Below are positions 8,983 through 18,698 of a stretch of 64,000 bases of DNA, in pieces. Each line of letters starts with the position of its first letter. Positions within the stretch are counted from its first letter, which is position 1. Made by a program: the position numbers and the translations under genes. The stretch comes from JAGVIE01 sp964520905 (GTDB lineage Bacteria > Bacteroidota > Ignavibacteria > UBA10030 > SZUA-254): positions 62,001 to 126,000 of the forward strand of contig CAZFQL010000009.1 in assembly GCA_964520905.1 (NCBI GenBank), written 5' to 3'. Below the pieces are notes generated by a model. The model was not told the origin of the DNA and made no database searches. It worked only from the letters and a program-made list of their open reading frames with translations.

Positions 8983-11900
8983 TAACGTTTTTCCTCTCTC
9001 GGACGCGTAAACCTGACCATCGCATAAAACCCGATAAGCATCACTCCTGAGAACATGCCGAATGCAACGATAAACCACGAAGACCAGAAACTTGTTATAT
9101 CCACACCGTATGAGACAGTAGTTTCAAGAACTGCAAGAACATGATGCTCGCCGGGTGGAAGAACTGCGGTGAAGCGGCGATGTCCGGCGAGGATAGGAAC
9201 GGTAGTTTCTTTGTCGTCGATATAAATATTGTATGGTCTATGGCTAAACGAAGCATAACAACGCGTCGAGCTGCTGTAACTTACTGAGACACTCCGGTTA
9301 GAATTGATCAAGCCGAGCATTTTGCCTGAGATTGTGAGTAGTTTCCCCGATGCCGGCATTGAAGTATTAAAAAGCTCTCCTTCACTTTCTTCGGCAGAAA
9401 GAATATGATTGCCGGCAGGAAGGAAAAACATTCCCCTATCGGATGTAATTCGCTCGCCGGTTGATGTTGTGAGGGCTGTAAATTTTTGGGGAAGTTCAAG
9501 CATAACCGGAAAAGGTGTAACTAACTTCCATCCGTTAGGAATAGTTGAAATAGAAGCAGATGCGGAAGCGGCATAACTCATCATGCGCAAATCTTGCGGG
9601 CGTATGCTCGACTCGGAATACAACGAAAATCTTTCAGCCGATGCGGCTGCAACATTAACCAGCATATAACTTTCTATACCGGTTTGAACGAGAGTTGGAA
9701 AAATAGTCGGCTTCTTCTCATCGCGAAACTGAAGGATATTAATATCTATCATAACGGCGTCTTTTTCACCAAGCAACGATTTATATTTTTCTGCAATTAC
9801 AGAGTATCTTCTTGGATCTTTCGACCACTCGCTTTGTGGATCTTCAATCTGCAGGGTAAAGTTGTATTTCTTTTTCAATTTGTTTATTCTAATCGCGTCC
9901 ACTCCGTGATTTTTTCTCAGCTCCGGATTTCCAACATCATCCATAACCGTCAGCACAACATCGATATAGGGCTTTTCTGACTTTACTTCCCCGATCATCA
10001 TAAGAAATTCTTCGTGCAGTTTCGACAATCGGTCAACCCTGTACTCTTCATAACGTTTCCAGGCGTAAGCGTTGTTTTTCCAATAATATTCCGACTTCTC
10101 ATCAAAAAGATTAGCCGGATCGAAACCATAAAGTTTCTTGAACTCACTTCGTGCCGAAGGATGCATGGGAGTCATCAAGTTCGAATTTTCCGGTCCATCG
10201 GTTCCCGCTTCAAAATATAACTCTGCAACGTTTACGCCGTCCCAATCATGTTGCAAAAGAAACGATTTGTACATTTTTTTAACTTCATTCAAACAATTAC
10301 TGTCGGTTAAAGCAACAGGGAAACGCCACGATGCAATCACCGGCTCTCCGCGAAAATTTAGTTCTTTCCATTCAGGATGATCTTTCCAGAATTTTTCTGA
10401 AACGTGCGGCGGTTCCAACCAGGCATAAACTAAAATACCATTTGTATGACAAAGCTCAATTAACCGCTTGTAATTGTAAGTCCACTTTTCATACTGGTGC
10501 CAGCCAACCGCATGAACTATCCGTATTCCATCGGCAACCCAACGTTTTACTAAATCTTCGACACTTATATTATGCCTGTATCCGGGATCGAAAAATACTT
10601 CAAGATTTTCGCGGCGCAAGATCGGCTTCAGGTGAAAGAATGAGCGTATATATTCCATAAAATATGGAAATCTGCTATAACCGCCGGTGGACATAGGATC
10701 GAATCTCGTACCGAGGAAAATAAATTTTCCCTTCCCATACGTTCTACCGATTACAACAGGTGCATCAATTTTTTCCTCACTACAAAGTATCTCGTCTTCT
10801 GGAAGAAAATCAAACCTTGTCATTATTTCAGGGAATTTTAAAACAAGCGCATCTGAAGGATATAAATGATCCCGCATCCGGTCAATTTTTATTTTAGAAT
10901 CTGTAAACTTAATTCCCAATTCTTCGGCAAGATAATTTTTACCATCGGTAACAACATTTCCTCCTTCTTCAAGAAATTGTATGATGATATCATAATCTCT
11001 ATCCCGGAGGCGCTCCACATTATTGTAAGGAACTACCACTAAATTATAACCTTGCAACGAAGGTGGAGTATCTAAACTGAGAGTATCGACTTCAATATTT
11101 AAAGATCGGAAGGCAGAGGCAAAGCTCGCCTGGTTGTTGTATGATCCGCCTTTGGCAGCAGTATCCCAAAGAAGTGCAACGCGAGCAATATCATATTTCT
11201 CTTCAGATTTTAGAACATTATCCCACAAATTTTTAACATCACCTTTAAAGCGATCGAACCATGCCATTTCGATCTCTTTAAATTCCAATGGCTCTGCGAC
11301 AAAAATTTCACCGGGCAAAAGCTTGACATGATCTTTTATCTTTCCCTGAATCCGTTCCGAAGAAACTTCGCGGTGACCTATATCGCCATCGGGTTGCAAC
11401 AATGTCTTCTTGAAAAACTGATCATCCAATGTTATTTCATACAACTGCGAACCTGTAATCATGATATGATTATTCATCTCCACTCGCAGGTTTAATTCTT
11501 TTACGTCGATAAAAGTGTAGCCGAGCTTTTTTACGCCGTCAACATATTCTTCTATGTATTCGATATCGATAAAAGAATGTATGAACGCCGAGGCAAAGCC
11601 GTCGCGGACGGCAAGCTGCATCTTGGCGCCTTTCAATAATTTTCGCACTGCTTCTTCTTCCACTTCGCGGTTTTCATCCAATGGTATGTAACCGAGGTTT
11701 TCGGGTAATAGACGCTGTCCAAAAAGATCACGCTCGATTATATACGGAAAATACTGGCTGTAATCTGGATCATCAAGAACGCACCGTTGTTCCATTGCGG
11801 TGGAAAAATATTTGGCAAAAATAGGGTAATCGTCCTGCGATGCCATATAATGAGGAGTTTCCCAGACGAGCGGATAGAGGTTGTTTTTCCAAAATTCCTC

Positions 11901-12950
11901 AAGTCCCATTTTCATTTTCTTTTCAACATAAACTTTCGAATCTTCATTCAATTTACGATTCGTGCTTGCATCCCAAAATTCAAAATCGGTTGCGGTTGTT
12001 CCCTGATATTGGTGAGTTATTCCGTGCATGACAATGGTGGCTCCGCGAGACACCATATAACGAAGAGCATCCACCATCTCCGGTTTATCGGATAAACTAA
12101 CACGTAAACCGCGGTCAGGATCAACGTAGAAAGGTACAACACCAACTAAAAATGGAACGTCTTTCGAGTATAACGCATCAGCTACATCGCGAAGCCGCTC
12201 CGGATTTTCGAATACCGTAACATCCTCGATTCTCAGAAGCGCACGGTGAATTTCGGCATGTGGTTGCCCTAATAAATCGTGAAGCATGTCTGCAAAATAA
12301 ATATACCGGTCCGTTTCGGTTGCCGAGGCAAATGGTGAGTCGGCAATGTACATAAAGTTTTCAACTCTGATTATATACGGCACTTCACGTCCTGTTGCGG
12401 TTGAAAACGCTGTGGCAATAACATCGACATCATCATTTCTTAAAACATTTATAATGTTGATGTTTGGTTCGCCCTTGGTAAAATCTCTGCCGCCTGCGGT
12501 TACGATATCATAATTTGAAACCGTATCTAAGCGTTCGAATTTAAAACCGTATTTCTTAACAAGATCATATTTCGCATCGAAATATTCCATGCCTGTGTTC
12601 ATCCACACAAGCATTTTATCGGGCGAGTAAGCTTCGCGCAAAAATTTCTCAGGCGGATCGTAACGTTTGCTGAATCCTATGAAAAATGTAATATCATAAT
12701 TCTTCATCTCGTTGCTTTTATAGGATTCTACACCTTCGATTTTATAAGCGACATCAAAATGCCCGAGTAGCATTGCAAGCTGGCGTGCATCACCGCGCGC
12801 ATAATTAGTCGGAACATCGCTTCCCTCGAAAAGAATGAGAACGCGTTGGGTTTGAGTGTACGATGTAACAGAAGATAAAATGATCAACAATAAAATGAAT
12901 AAACATCTAACAACTGGTCGAGGTAAGCGATTTTTCCTAAACTTGTACAT
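8982..12950 (-). CDS. DUF2334 deacetylase-like plus glycosidase-barrel membrane protein
   Basis: A very large envelope protein, about 1,322 residues from the ATG at 12950, where a typical signal peptide begins ('MYKFRKNRLPRPVVRCLFIL'); in-frame ATGs at 13004 and 13052 are possible. Order of parts: signal peptide; a region like a ThuA or amidotransferase fold; a DUF2334 domain with 'LLRIEDVTVF' (near 238), 'VMHGITHQYQG' (near 307) and 'WETPHYMAS'; a second amidotransferase-like fold; a TIM-barrel region with 'YAWLEPPHVSE' (near 843) and 'GVNVAELYFEAG' (near 907); beta domains; and one membrane segment with a basic tail. DUF2334 is related to polysaccharide deacetylases (YdaL). The layout recalls PgaB, a deacetylase joined to a hydrolase. 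It overlaps the GT2 gene by one base. Confidence 0.7.
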   Translation of the reverse strand: MYKFRKNRLPRPVVRCLFILLLIILSSVTSYTQTQRVLILFEGSDVPTNYARGDARQLAMLLGHFDVAYKIEGVESYKSNEMKNYDITFFIGFSKRYDPPEKFLREAYSPDKMLVWMNTGMEYFDAKYDLVKKYGFKFERLDTVSNYDIVTAGGRDFTKGEPNINIINVLRNDDVDVIATAFSTATGREVPYIIRVENFMYIADSPFASATETDRYIYFADMLHDLLGQPHAEIHRALLRIEDVTVFENPERLRDVADALYSKDVPFLVGVVPFYVDPDRGLRVSLSDKPEMVDALRYMVSRGATIVMHGITHQYQGTTATDFEFWDASTNRKLNEDSKVYVEKKMKMGLEEFWKNNLYPLVWETPHYMASQDDYPIFAKYFSTAMEQRCVLDDPDYSQYFPYIIERDLFGQRLLPENLGYIPLDENREVEEEAVRKLLKGAKMQLAVRDGFASAFIHSFIDIEYIEEYVDGVKKLGYTFIDVKELNLRVEMNNHIMITGSQLYEITLDDQFFKKTLLQPDGDIGHREVSSERIQGKIKDHVKLLPGEIFVAEPLEFKEIEMAWFDRFKGDVKNLWDNVLKSEEKYDIARVALLWDTAAKGGSYNNQASFASAFRSLNIEVDTLSLDTPPSLQGYNLVVVPYNNVERLRDRDYDIIIQFLEEGGNVVTDGKNYLAEELGIKFTDSKIKIDRMRDHLYPSDALVLKFPEIMTRFDFLPEDEILCSEEKIDAPVVIGRTYGKGKFIFLGTRFDPMSTGGYSRFPYFMEYIRSFFHLKPILRRENLEVFFDPGYRHNISVEDLVKRWVADGIRIVHAVGWHQYEKWTYNYKRLIELCHTNGILVYAWLEPPHVSEKFWKDHPEWKELNFRGEPVIASWRFPVALTDSNCLNEVKKMYKSFLLQHDWDGVNVAELYFEAGTDGPENSNLMTPMHPSARSEFKKLYGFDPANLFDEKSEYYWKNNAYAWKRYEEYRVDRLSKLHEEFLMMIGEVKSEKPYIDVVLTVMDDVGNPELRKNHGVDAIRINKLKKKYNFTLQIEDPQSEWSKDPRRYSVIAEKYKSLLGEKDAVMIDINILQFRDEKKPTIFPTLVQTGIESYMLVNVAAASAERFSLYSESSIRPQDLRMMSYAASASASISTIPNGWKLVTPFPVMLELPQKFTALTTSTGERITSDRGMFFLPAGNHILSAEESEGELFNTSMPASGKLLTISGKMLGLINSNRSVSVSYSSSTRCYASFSHRPYNIYIDDKETTVPILAGHRRFTAVLPPGEHHVLAVLETTVSYGVDITSFWSSWFIVAFGMFSGVMLIGFYAMVRFTRPREEKR

Positions 12951-13122
12951 CGTTAACCATGAATAAAAATCGCTGAGAAGCGGTATTTGTTTAAGATATC
13001 TCATAAATTTAATATACTCATTGATTACTGAATAAATGCAAAAGGCGGGCATTCTGCTGATTGGTTATGTTGTCTATTCTATAAAATTACCGTTCACAAC
13101 TCACCGGCAAACCGATAACGAA

Positions 13123-14562
13123 TTAACTGTTTAACAATTTAACTTTTTCTTTTAATATTTCCAACAGAAGATTGATAGTTGCAAGATGTGTCCGGAAAGA
13201 TAAAACGGCGAGACGAAGCGTAAACTTGCCATCGAGCATTGTTGATGAGATGAATACTCTTCCGTCGTTCTGTACTGCTTTTACAAGCCGTTCATTAAAG
13301 TCATCAGCATTACCTCTCTTCGGGATGTATCGATATGTTACAACCGAAAGATCGGGATAGACTCCGACTTCAAAACCATTTATCGTCTGAATTTTTTCAT
13401 AGAAGTATCTTGCGAGCAGAAGTTTTTCCTCAAGACCGGCTCGGAAGGGAGCTACGCCGACAAGCTTCAACGGCAGCCATAAACGCAAGCCGCGGAAATG
13501 TTTAGTAAGCTCCGGAGATATATCCGCGGGAGATAACTCTTCAGCACCATTCAGTGCGTCCTGCATATAATTCGCCTGATACCAAAATGCATCAAAGAGT
13601 TTTTGCTTATCTCTGACAAGTAAAGCGCCAGAACCGTAAGGAAGGAATAATCCTTTATGCGGATCCATCACAAGCGAATCCGATTTCTCTATACCTTTCA
13701 GGATTTTCCTCCCTTCGTCACAAAGAACGAAGAATGCACCGTACGCACCATCAACATGGAACCAAAGGTTATGTTGATTCGCAATCTGTCCGATAATCTC
13801 CATCGGATCTACAGACCCGGTGTCAGTTGTGCCGGCAGAAGCGATAACGAGAAATGGGTTTAGTTCTTTTTTCTTATCCTCGACGATCGTTTGCTTAAGG
13901 ACTTGCGCATCCATCCGGTATTTTTCATCTAAAGGAATGTTACGAATGATGCATTCCTTCAATCCTGCAATTCTTATTGCTTTATCTACAGAATGATGCG
14001 CCTGTGTTGTCAAATAAATTACAGATTTTTCGAAGTCCTTTGCTTTGAGTCCATGCGCATCACGCGCAGCAACAATTCCAACAAGATTCGCTATGCTGCC
14101 GCCGGAAGTTAAATTACCACCCGCACTTTTCGGATAACCGACAATATCTGCCATCCATTCAAGCAGCATATGTTCCATTCGAACGGCACCGGGTCCGGCG
14201 AAATAAATACCGGCATAGCGGTTAAAAATTGCGGCAAGATAATCACCGAGGGCAGAATAATAAATTCCACCGCCGGGAATGTAACCCAGATGTCCGCCGG
14301 AAGCAGGATTCAATCCGGGACGGTCAACGTTATGTTCGATAAGTTTAATGAGCGAAGAAATATCGGCGCCTTGTTCGACAATGGGCGATAACAGAATATC
14401 TTTACCTTTATCTTCTGTAGAAACGTAAGCGGGAATTTGATAAATGCGATTGAGGAAATCTTCCGAGTATCTTAGAACTTCATCCATTAACAATGCTCTT
14501 TGTTCGGAAGAGGGTTCTAATTGAAAGGCAATTTTTTCGAAGTATTTAATTCTTTCGATCAT
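13123..14562 (-). CDS. PLP-dependent group II decarboxylase
   Basis: A 479-residue enzyme of the aromatic-amino-acid/glutamate decarboxylase family. 'LTSGGSIANLVGIVAARD' is the cofactor phosphate region, 'HVDGAYGAFF' (near 267) holds the Asp that contacts the pyridine nitrogen, and 'DPHKGLFLPYGSG' (near 300) holds the Schiff-base lysine. The family decarboxylates L-amino acids such as Tyr, Trp, DOPA, Glu or Asp; the substrate cannot be fixed from sequence. It lies alone between the polysaccharide pair and the TPM genes. Confidence 0.85.
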   Translation of the reverse strand: MIERIKYFEKIAFQLEPSSEQRALLMDEVLRYSEDFLNRIYQIPAYVSTEDKGKDILLSPIVEQGADISSLIKLIEHNVDRPGLNPASGGHLGYIPGGGIYYSALGDYLAAIFNRYAGIYFAGPGAVRMEHMLLEWMADIVGYPKSAGGNLTSGGSIANLVGIVAARDAHGLKAKDFEKSVIYLTTQAHHSVDKAIRIAGLKECIIRNIPLDEKYRMDAQVLKQTIVEDKKKELNPFLVIASAGTTDTGSVDPMEIIGQIANQHNLWFHVDGAYGAFFVLCDEGRKILKGIEKSDSLVMDPHKGLFLPYGSGALLVRDKQKLFDAFWYQANYMQDALNGAEELSPADISPELTKHFRGLRLWLPLKLVGVAPFRAGLEEKLLLARYFYEKIQTINGFEVGVYPDLSVVTYRYIPKRGNADDFNERLVKAVQNDGRVFISSTMLDGKFTLRLAVLSFRTHLATINLLLEILKEKVKLLNS

Positions 14563-14600
14563 GAAATGCTAAAGATCAATAATCTTTCTCTCGATAGTGG

Positions 14601-15056
14601 CTATTGCTCGATTATCTCGTTCGAAAGTTCATCGGTATCGTCGGGCTTGCGGGGAAAATGTTTCACAAGCTCGCTTCCAACCGCGCGAATTGTTCCAGAT
14701 ATTCCATGATAGAATCTCCCGCCCTTAAAATGTTCAGACATATCTGAGGCAAGCCGGTCCCACATCCCTACTTCTACTTTTGTATGAATGCCTTCATCGG
14801 CAATAATCTGAAATTTATGCTCGGACATCAACAGCATGATTAGAACGCCGGTCCGGTCGCGGGTTTTTCCCATTCCAAGCCGATGAAACTCGTTCAAAGC
14901 TACTTCAGGCAACTGCAATTTTCTTTCCTTCCAATGCCGCCTTCGACGAACAACGACACGGATCTCGCCTGAAGTGTTCTTCTCAGCTTCAGCAATGACT
15001 TCTGAAAGAGATTGCATCTCTGATTTGGATAAAAATTTTTCTCCGAATAATGCCAT
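14601..15056 (-). CDS. TPM-domain protein, cytoplasmic type
   Basis: A 151-residue protein with a single TPM domain: 'LSEVIAEAEKNTSGEIRVVV', 'GVLIMLLMSEHKFQIIADEG' and 'ISGTIRAVGSELVKHFP'. There is no signal peptide or membrane segment, unlike its upstream neighbour. TPM domains have been linked to phosphatase activity in plants and to envelope maintenance in bacteria. It is the third gene in a LemA-TPM-TPM row on the minus strand, a common arrangement. Confidence 0.8.
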   Translation of the reverse strand: MALFGEKFLSKSEMQSLSEVIAEAEKNTSGEIRVVVRRRRHWKERKLQLPEVALNEFHRLGMGKTRDRTGVLIMLLMSEHKFQIIADEGIHTKVEVGMWDRLASDMSEHFKGGRFYHGISGTIRAVGSELVKHFPRKPDDTDELSNEIIEQ

Positions 15057-15139
15057 TCGTCAATTCAAAATAAAAATGTCAAAAATAAAAACTCCTTGTT
15101 CAATCGTTTAAGCAAACCGCTTGTATCATGTAAAGATTT

Positions 15140-15922
15140 TCACCAGCTTCCGCTTGCACCACCGCCGCCGAAACTTCCACCGCCGCCGCTGAAACCGCCG
15201 AAACTTCCGCCTCCTCCAAAACTTCCACTGCTAAAACCGCCGCCGCTTCCACCACCGAAACCTCCCCACCACCATGGGAAGCTCGAATAAACTCCGCGCG
15301 AGCCAACGTATCTTCGTCTGCCGCCGCCAAAAAATCCGCCCAAAAAAATGAATACTAAAATCAGAATTACTGTTGCCAGAGAATATATTTTTTTTGAATT
15401 ACGGCTCGACTCACCTTTGAACTCTCCCTTCGTTGCAAGCATTATTGCTTCAATTCCATCCTTGATGCCCGTGTAATAATCATCCTGGCGGAATCTTGGC
15501 GCAATAATTTTTCGAATGATCTGGTCGCAGATCGCGTCCGGTAATGCGCCTTCGAGTCCATACCCCGCATCGATACGCATCTTACGATCATCTTTTGCTA
15601 TCGTAAGTAGAACGCCATTGTCTCTGCCCTTTTTACCTATCTTATTTTTTTCGCAAACACGTAGAGTGAAATCTTCCAAGCTCATTCCTTCGAGCGATTG
15701 AATCATCAGCACAATAATTTGATTTGAAGTCTCCTGCTCGAATTGCGCAAGCATTCCTTCAAGCGAATGCATTTCATCGGATGAAAGAGATCCGCTGCCA
15801 TCCGTGATACGATGGCGAATAGCAGGGATGGAAGCATCATCTTGTTGCGCAGAAAAAATTCCATGGCACAACAGGATAAATAAAAAAATCAATCCGATAT
15901 GTTTTGTTGGACTAATGTCCAT
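15140..15922 (-). CDS. TPM-domain membrane protein with glycine-rich tail (YgcG-like)
   Basis: A 260-residue protein: signal peptide (to about residue 25), TPM domain with 'LEGMLAQFEQETSNQIIVLM' and 'RDNGVLLTIAKDDRKMRIDAG', one membrane segment ('LATVILILVFIFLGGFF'), then a Gly/Ser-rich tail ending 'GGGGASGSW'. This is the standard YgcG architecture. It is 26 bases downstream of lemA and probably co-transcribed with it. The tail's low-complexity DNA gives a proline-rich open frame on the other strand that is not a gene. Confidence 0.85.
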   Translation of the reverse strand: MDISPTKHIGLIFLFILLCHGIFSAQQDDASIPAIRHRITDGSGSLSSDEMHSLEGMLAQFEQETSNQIIVLMIQSLEGMSLEDFTLRVCEKNKIGKKGRDNGVLLTIAKDDRKMRIDAGYGLEGALPDAICDQIIRKIIAPRFRQDDYYTGIKDGIEAIMLATKGEFKGESSRNSKKIYSLATVILILVFIFLGGFFGGGRRRYVGSRGVYSSFPWWWGGFGGGSGGGFSSGSFGGGGSFGGFSGGGGSFGGGGASGSW

Positions 15923-15948
15923 AAGTTTATTTCTCAGTGTCAGCTTGT

Positions 15949-16554
15949 TTAGAATTTTACCTTCGGTACTTTATCTGCGCCGGGTTCCGATTGGAAGTAT
16001 TGTTTTTGTCCGAAACCGAACATTCCGGCAAATATCGAAGTTGGGAAGGTGCGAACTCTTACATTATATTCCTGCACAACCTGATTAAATCTCATACGCT
16101 CTACCGCAATCCTATTCTCAGTTCCTTCAAGCTGTGCCTGAAGCTGTAAGAAGTTTTCGTTCGCCTTGAGCTGCGGATAGTTTTCGGCAACCGCTAAAAG
16201 CCGGGACAACCAGCTCCCCATGCTCGACTGCGCTTCCTGAAACTTCTGGAAGAGTTGGGGGTTATTGAGAATCTCCGGTGTCACTTGCAGTTTGCCAACG
16301 CTTGCGCGCGCCTCGGCAACTTTCTCGAATACTTCTTTCTCGTGTGCAGCGTATCCCTTAACAACTTCGACGAGATTCGGGATAAGATCGAGCCGCCTCT
16401 GGTACTGGTTCTGTACTTGTGCCCACGCCTGGTTCACGCCTTCATCAGATTTCACGAGCGAATTATATATCCCCGTGCCCCACCCGGCTAGAAGTATTGC
16501 CAATATAATAACACTGCCAATAACTGAAAGTAGAATGATTGTATTCTTTTTCAT
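15949..16554 (-). CDS. lemA: LemA family protein
   Basis: A 201-residue protein with one N-terminal membrane helix ('IILLSVIGSVIILAILLAGW') followed by the LemA helical domain: 'NSLVKSDEGVNQAWAQVQNQ', 'RRLDLIPNLVEVVKGYAAHE', 'ENYPQLKANENFLQLQAQLE' and a terminal 'FGFGQKQYFQSEPGAD' stretch. These are all family signatures. It leads the LemA-TPM-TPM row. LemA proteins are membrane-anchored with the helices outside; their function is unresolved. An M48 protease gene lies just upstream, and LemA/HtpX-like pairs are common. Confidence 0.9.
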   Translation of the reverse strand: MKKNTIILLSVIGSVIILAILLAGWGTGIYNSLVKSDEGVNQAWAQVQNQYQRRLDLIPNLVEVVKGYAAHEKEVFEKVAEARASVGKLQVTPEILNNPQLFQKFQEAQSSMGSWLSRLLAVAENYPQLKANENFLQLQAQLEGTENRIAVERMRFNQVVQEYNVRVRTFPTSIFAGMFGFGQKQYFQSEPGADKVPKVKF

Positions 16555-16643
16555 GAAGTCAATCCCCTTAATTTGATTTGATTAAGATAAAATTGTCAAT
16601 GTTTGCCTTTTAACCTACTCAAAAATCTTGAAGCAAGCAATTC

Positions 16644-17882
16644 TCACCGCGTTATGATTCGGATCGAACGGATTCTTTCCAACACAGGAGGATGCGAATA
16701 ATTTAAAAATACATAAAATGGATGCGGTGTAAGGTGCGACAGGTTATCAGCAGAAAGTTTTTTGAGCGCTTCAACCATTGTTTCAGGTCGTTCAATTGTC
16801 TCAACAGAGAAACTGTCGGCTTCGAATTCATTCTTCCGTGAAAGTGCATTGAATGCAAGCGAGAGCGTAAACTCAATCGGAGTGTAGAGCAAACCAAAAA
16901 ATAAAAGTCCGGCATAGATCGAAACATTTTGCACAAAGAATGCATCAAACAATTCCTTACGGCTGATGAAAAGCGACATGAGAAAAAACATCACACCCAT
17001 CTGTACGATACTTATAACAATCCCCTGGAGAATATGTTTCTTTTTATAATGACCGATCTCATGAGCGAGTACGGCGACCAACTCCGCAACCGTGTGTTTC
17101 TGTATAAGTGTGTCAAAGAGAGCAATTCGTTTATTCTTTCCAAATCCGGTGAAGAAAGCATTCGATTTGCTCGAGCGCTTCGATCCGTCCATCATAAACA
17201 CATCACGAAGCGAAAAATGCACCGATTGAGCATAAGAGAGGATTGCATTCTTCAACTCGCCGGATTCCAACGGTGTGAACTTATTAAAGAGCGGCATAAT
17301 CCATGTCGGTGCGATGAATTGAACGAAGAGAATAAAAACCGAAGCTGTCATCCAGCAATACAACCAGGCAAGCGAACCGGCGTATTCAAAGAAAGCAAGA
17401 ATTCCTAACAATAAAGGTCCGCCCAACAATACGCCAAGCAGTAATCCTTTGATGATATCGACTATGAATGTCTTGGGAGTTGTTTTATTGAATCCAAACT
17501 TCTCTTCGATGACAAAAGTCGAATACACACTGAATGGAAGCGAGAGGATTGAGCGAAACAACAACAGCAGTGCAATATATATCAATCCTGTAATGAGATC
17601 GCCGTACTGCAATTGCCGAACCGCTTGATCGAGGTAATTAAAACCACCGGTAAACCAGAAGACGAGCGTTACAACCAAACTGAAAGTTGACTCGACGATT
17701 CCAAAGTTTGTTCTATAATGTGTATAATCTTGGGATTTCGTGTAAGACTCCGGACTGTAAACTCCCTCAAATTCTTTCGGCAAATCTGCAGAGAGAGTTC
17801 GCAGATTGAGAAGATCGGCTATAAGATTAAGTATGTACTCGGTGAGAAGTGCAACAAGAATGATAATACCGTAAATATTCAT
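16644..17882 (-). CDS. M48 family metallopeptidase (Ste24/CAAX-protease type)
   Basis: A 412-residue integral membrane protease. 'AVLAHEIGHYKKKH' (near residue 272) is the zinc HExxH site, and 'NEFEADSFSVE' supplies the third ligand Glu. Several hydrophobic segments on both sides match Ste24 topology. Length is normal for the family. Its ATG overlaps the truA stop (ATGA, 17879-17882), so it is probably translated together with truA. Bacterial members act in membrane protein quality control. Confidence 0.9.
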   Translation of the reverse strand: MNIYGIIILVALLTEYILNLIADLLNLRTLSADLPKEFEGVYSPESYTKSQDYTHYRTNFGIVESTFSLVVTLVFWFTGGFNYLDQAVRQLQYGDLITGLIYIALLLLFRSILSLPFSVYSTFVIEEKFGFNKTTPKTFIVDIIKGLLLGVLLGGPLLLGILAFFEYAGSLAWLYCWMTASVFILFVQFIAPTWIMPLFNKFTPLESGELKNAILSYAQSVHFSLRDVFMMDGSKRSSKSNAFFTGFGKNKRIALFDTLIQKHTVAELVAVLAHEIGHYKKKHILQGIVISIVQMGVMFFLMSLFISRKELFDAFFVQNVSIYAGLLFFGLLYTPIEFTLSLAFNALSRKNEFEADSFSVETIERPETMVEALKKLSADNLSHLTPHPFYVFLNYSHPPVLERIRSIRIITR

Positions 17883-18679
17883 ATCCGACGATCCAGTGAA
17901 CTAGTGATTTGTAAAACTGGTGTTAGCTCATGGAGTACTTTATCACCTTTATAATAGACACGTTCGAGAAACAAACCCGATGGGGGAGCAGTGAACTTCG
18001 CCGGCTCATCCGATTGAGTGTGGATATATTGTTGAATTTTTTCAATTGATAATTTTCCTCTCCCCGTTTCAACCATCACACCAATGATTTGCCTGACGAG
18101 CTTCCATAAAAAATGAGAGCCAACGATGCGTATCAGAATGAGATCGCCGACTTCTTTCATTTGGATCTCGTCGATGAGCACTTTAGTAGATTTTTCTTCC
18201 GGATCATCGGCGGTGAACGACTGTAGATTCATCATACCGACAAATAGCTTTGACACTTCATCCATCCTTCGGATATTAAGTTTATCTTTTATCCACCACA
18301 CATAACGTTTGCCGAATGCAGTTCTTCGCCGCGAAATCTGGTACAGGTAACTTCGACTGACAGCATCATGCCGGGCGTGAAAATCTTTGTGTGCTTTCTC
18401 AATCTCGATAATATTTATATCGGCTGGAAGCTCGTCGTTCAATTTCATCCTGATGATTTCAGGAGCAAGCATTGTGTGAACATCGAGGTGTGCAATTTGC
18501 AATAGCGCATGAACTCCGGCATCGGTTCTGCCTGATCCGTAGAATTCAACATCGTTTGTGTTGAAGATTTTCTTTGCCGCATCGAGAAGCTCACCCTGAA
18601 CAGTGCGGGCATTCTTCTGAACCTGCCAGCCGCTGTAACGCGTGCCTTCGTATTCGAGATAAACTTTGAATCGTGACAT
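17879..18679 (-). CDS. truA: tRNA pseudouridine(38-40) synthase
   Basis: A 266-residue enzyme making pseudouridine at positions 38-40 of the tRNA anticodon arm. 'GSGRTDAGVHALLQIAH' contains the catalytic Asp (D53), and 'HARHDAVSRSYLYQI' and 'FLWKLVRQIIGVMVETGRGK' are TruA motifs. Length is normal. It overlaps the M48 protease gene by four bases at its 3' end. Confidence 0.93.
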   Translation of the reverse strand: MSRFKVYLEYEGTRYSGWQVQKNARTVQGELLDAAKKIFNTNDVEFYGSGRTDAGVHALLQIAHLDVHTMLAPEIIRMKLNDELPADINIIEIEKAHKDFHARHDAVSRSYLYQISRRRTAFGKRYVWWIKDKLNIRRMDEVSKLFVGMMNLQSFTADDPEEKSTKVLIDEIQMKEVGDLILIRIVGSHFLWKLVRQIIGVMVETGRGKLSIEKIQQYIHTQSDEPAKFTAPPSGLFLERVYYKGDKVLHELTPVLQITSSLDRRI

Positions 18680-18698
18680 TGTAATTTAGCTATCGAAT

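Noticed and set aside
13004..13052. Longer start for the DUF2334 protein
   Set aside because: The extra residues place a long non-signal segment before an otherwise standard signal peptide; kept as an alternative only.
15096..15290. Proline-rich plus-strand open frame
   Set aside because: It is the reverse strand of the Gly/Ser-rich tail of the YgcG-like TPM protein; no independent start signal or family match.
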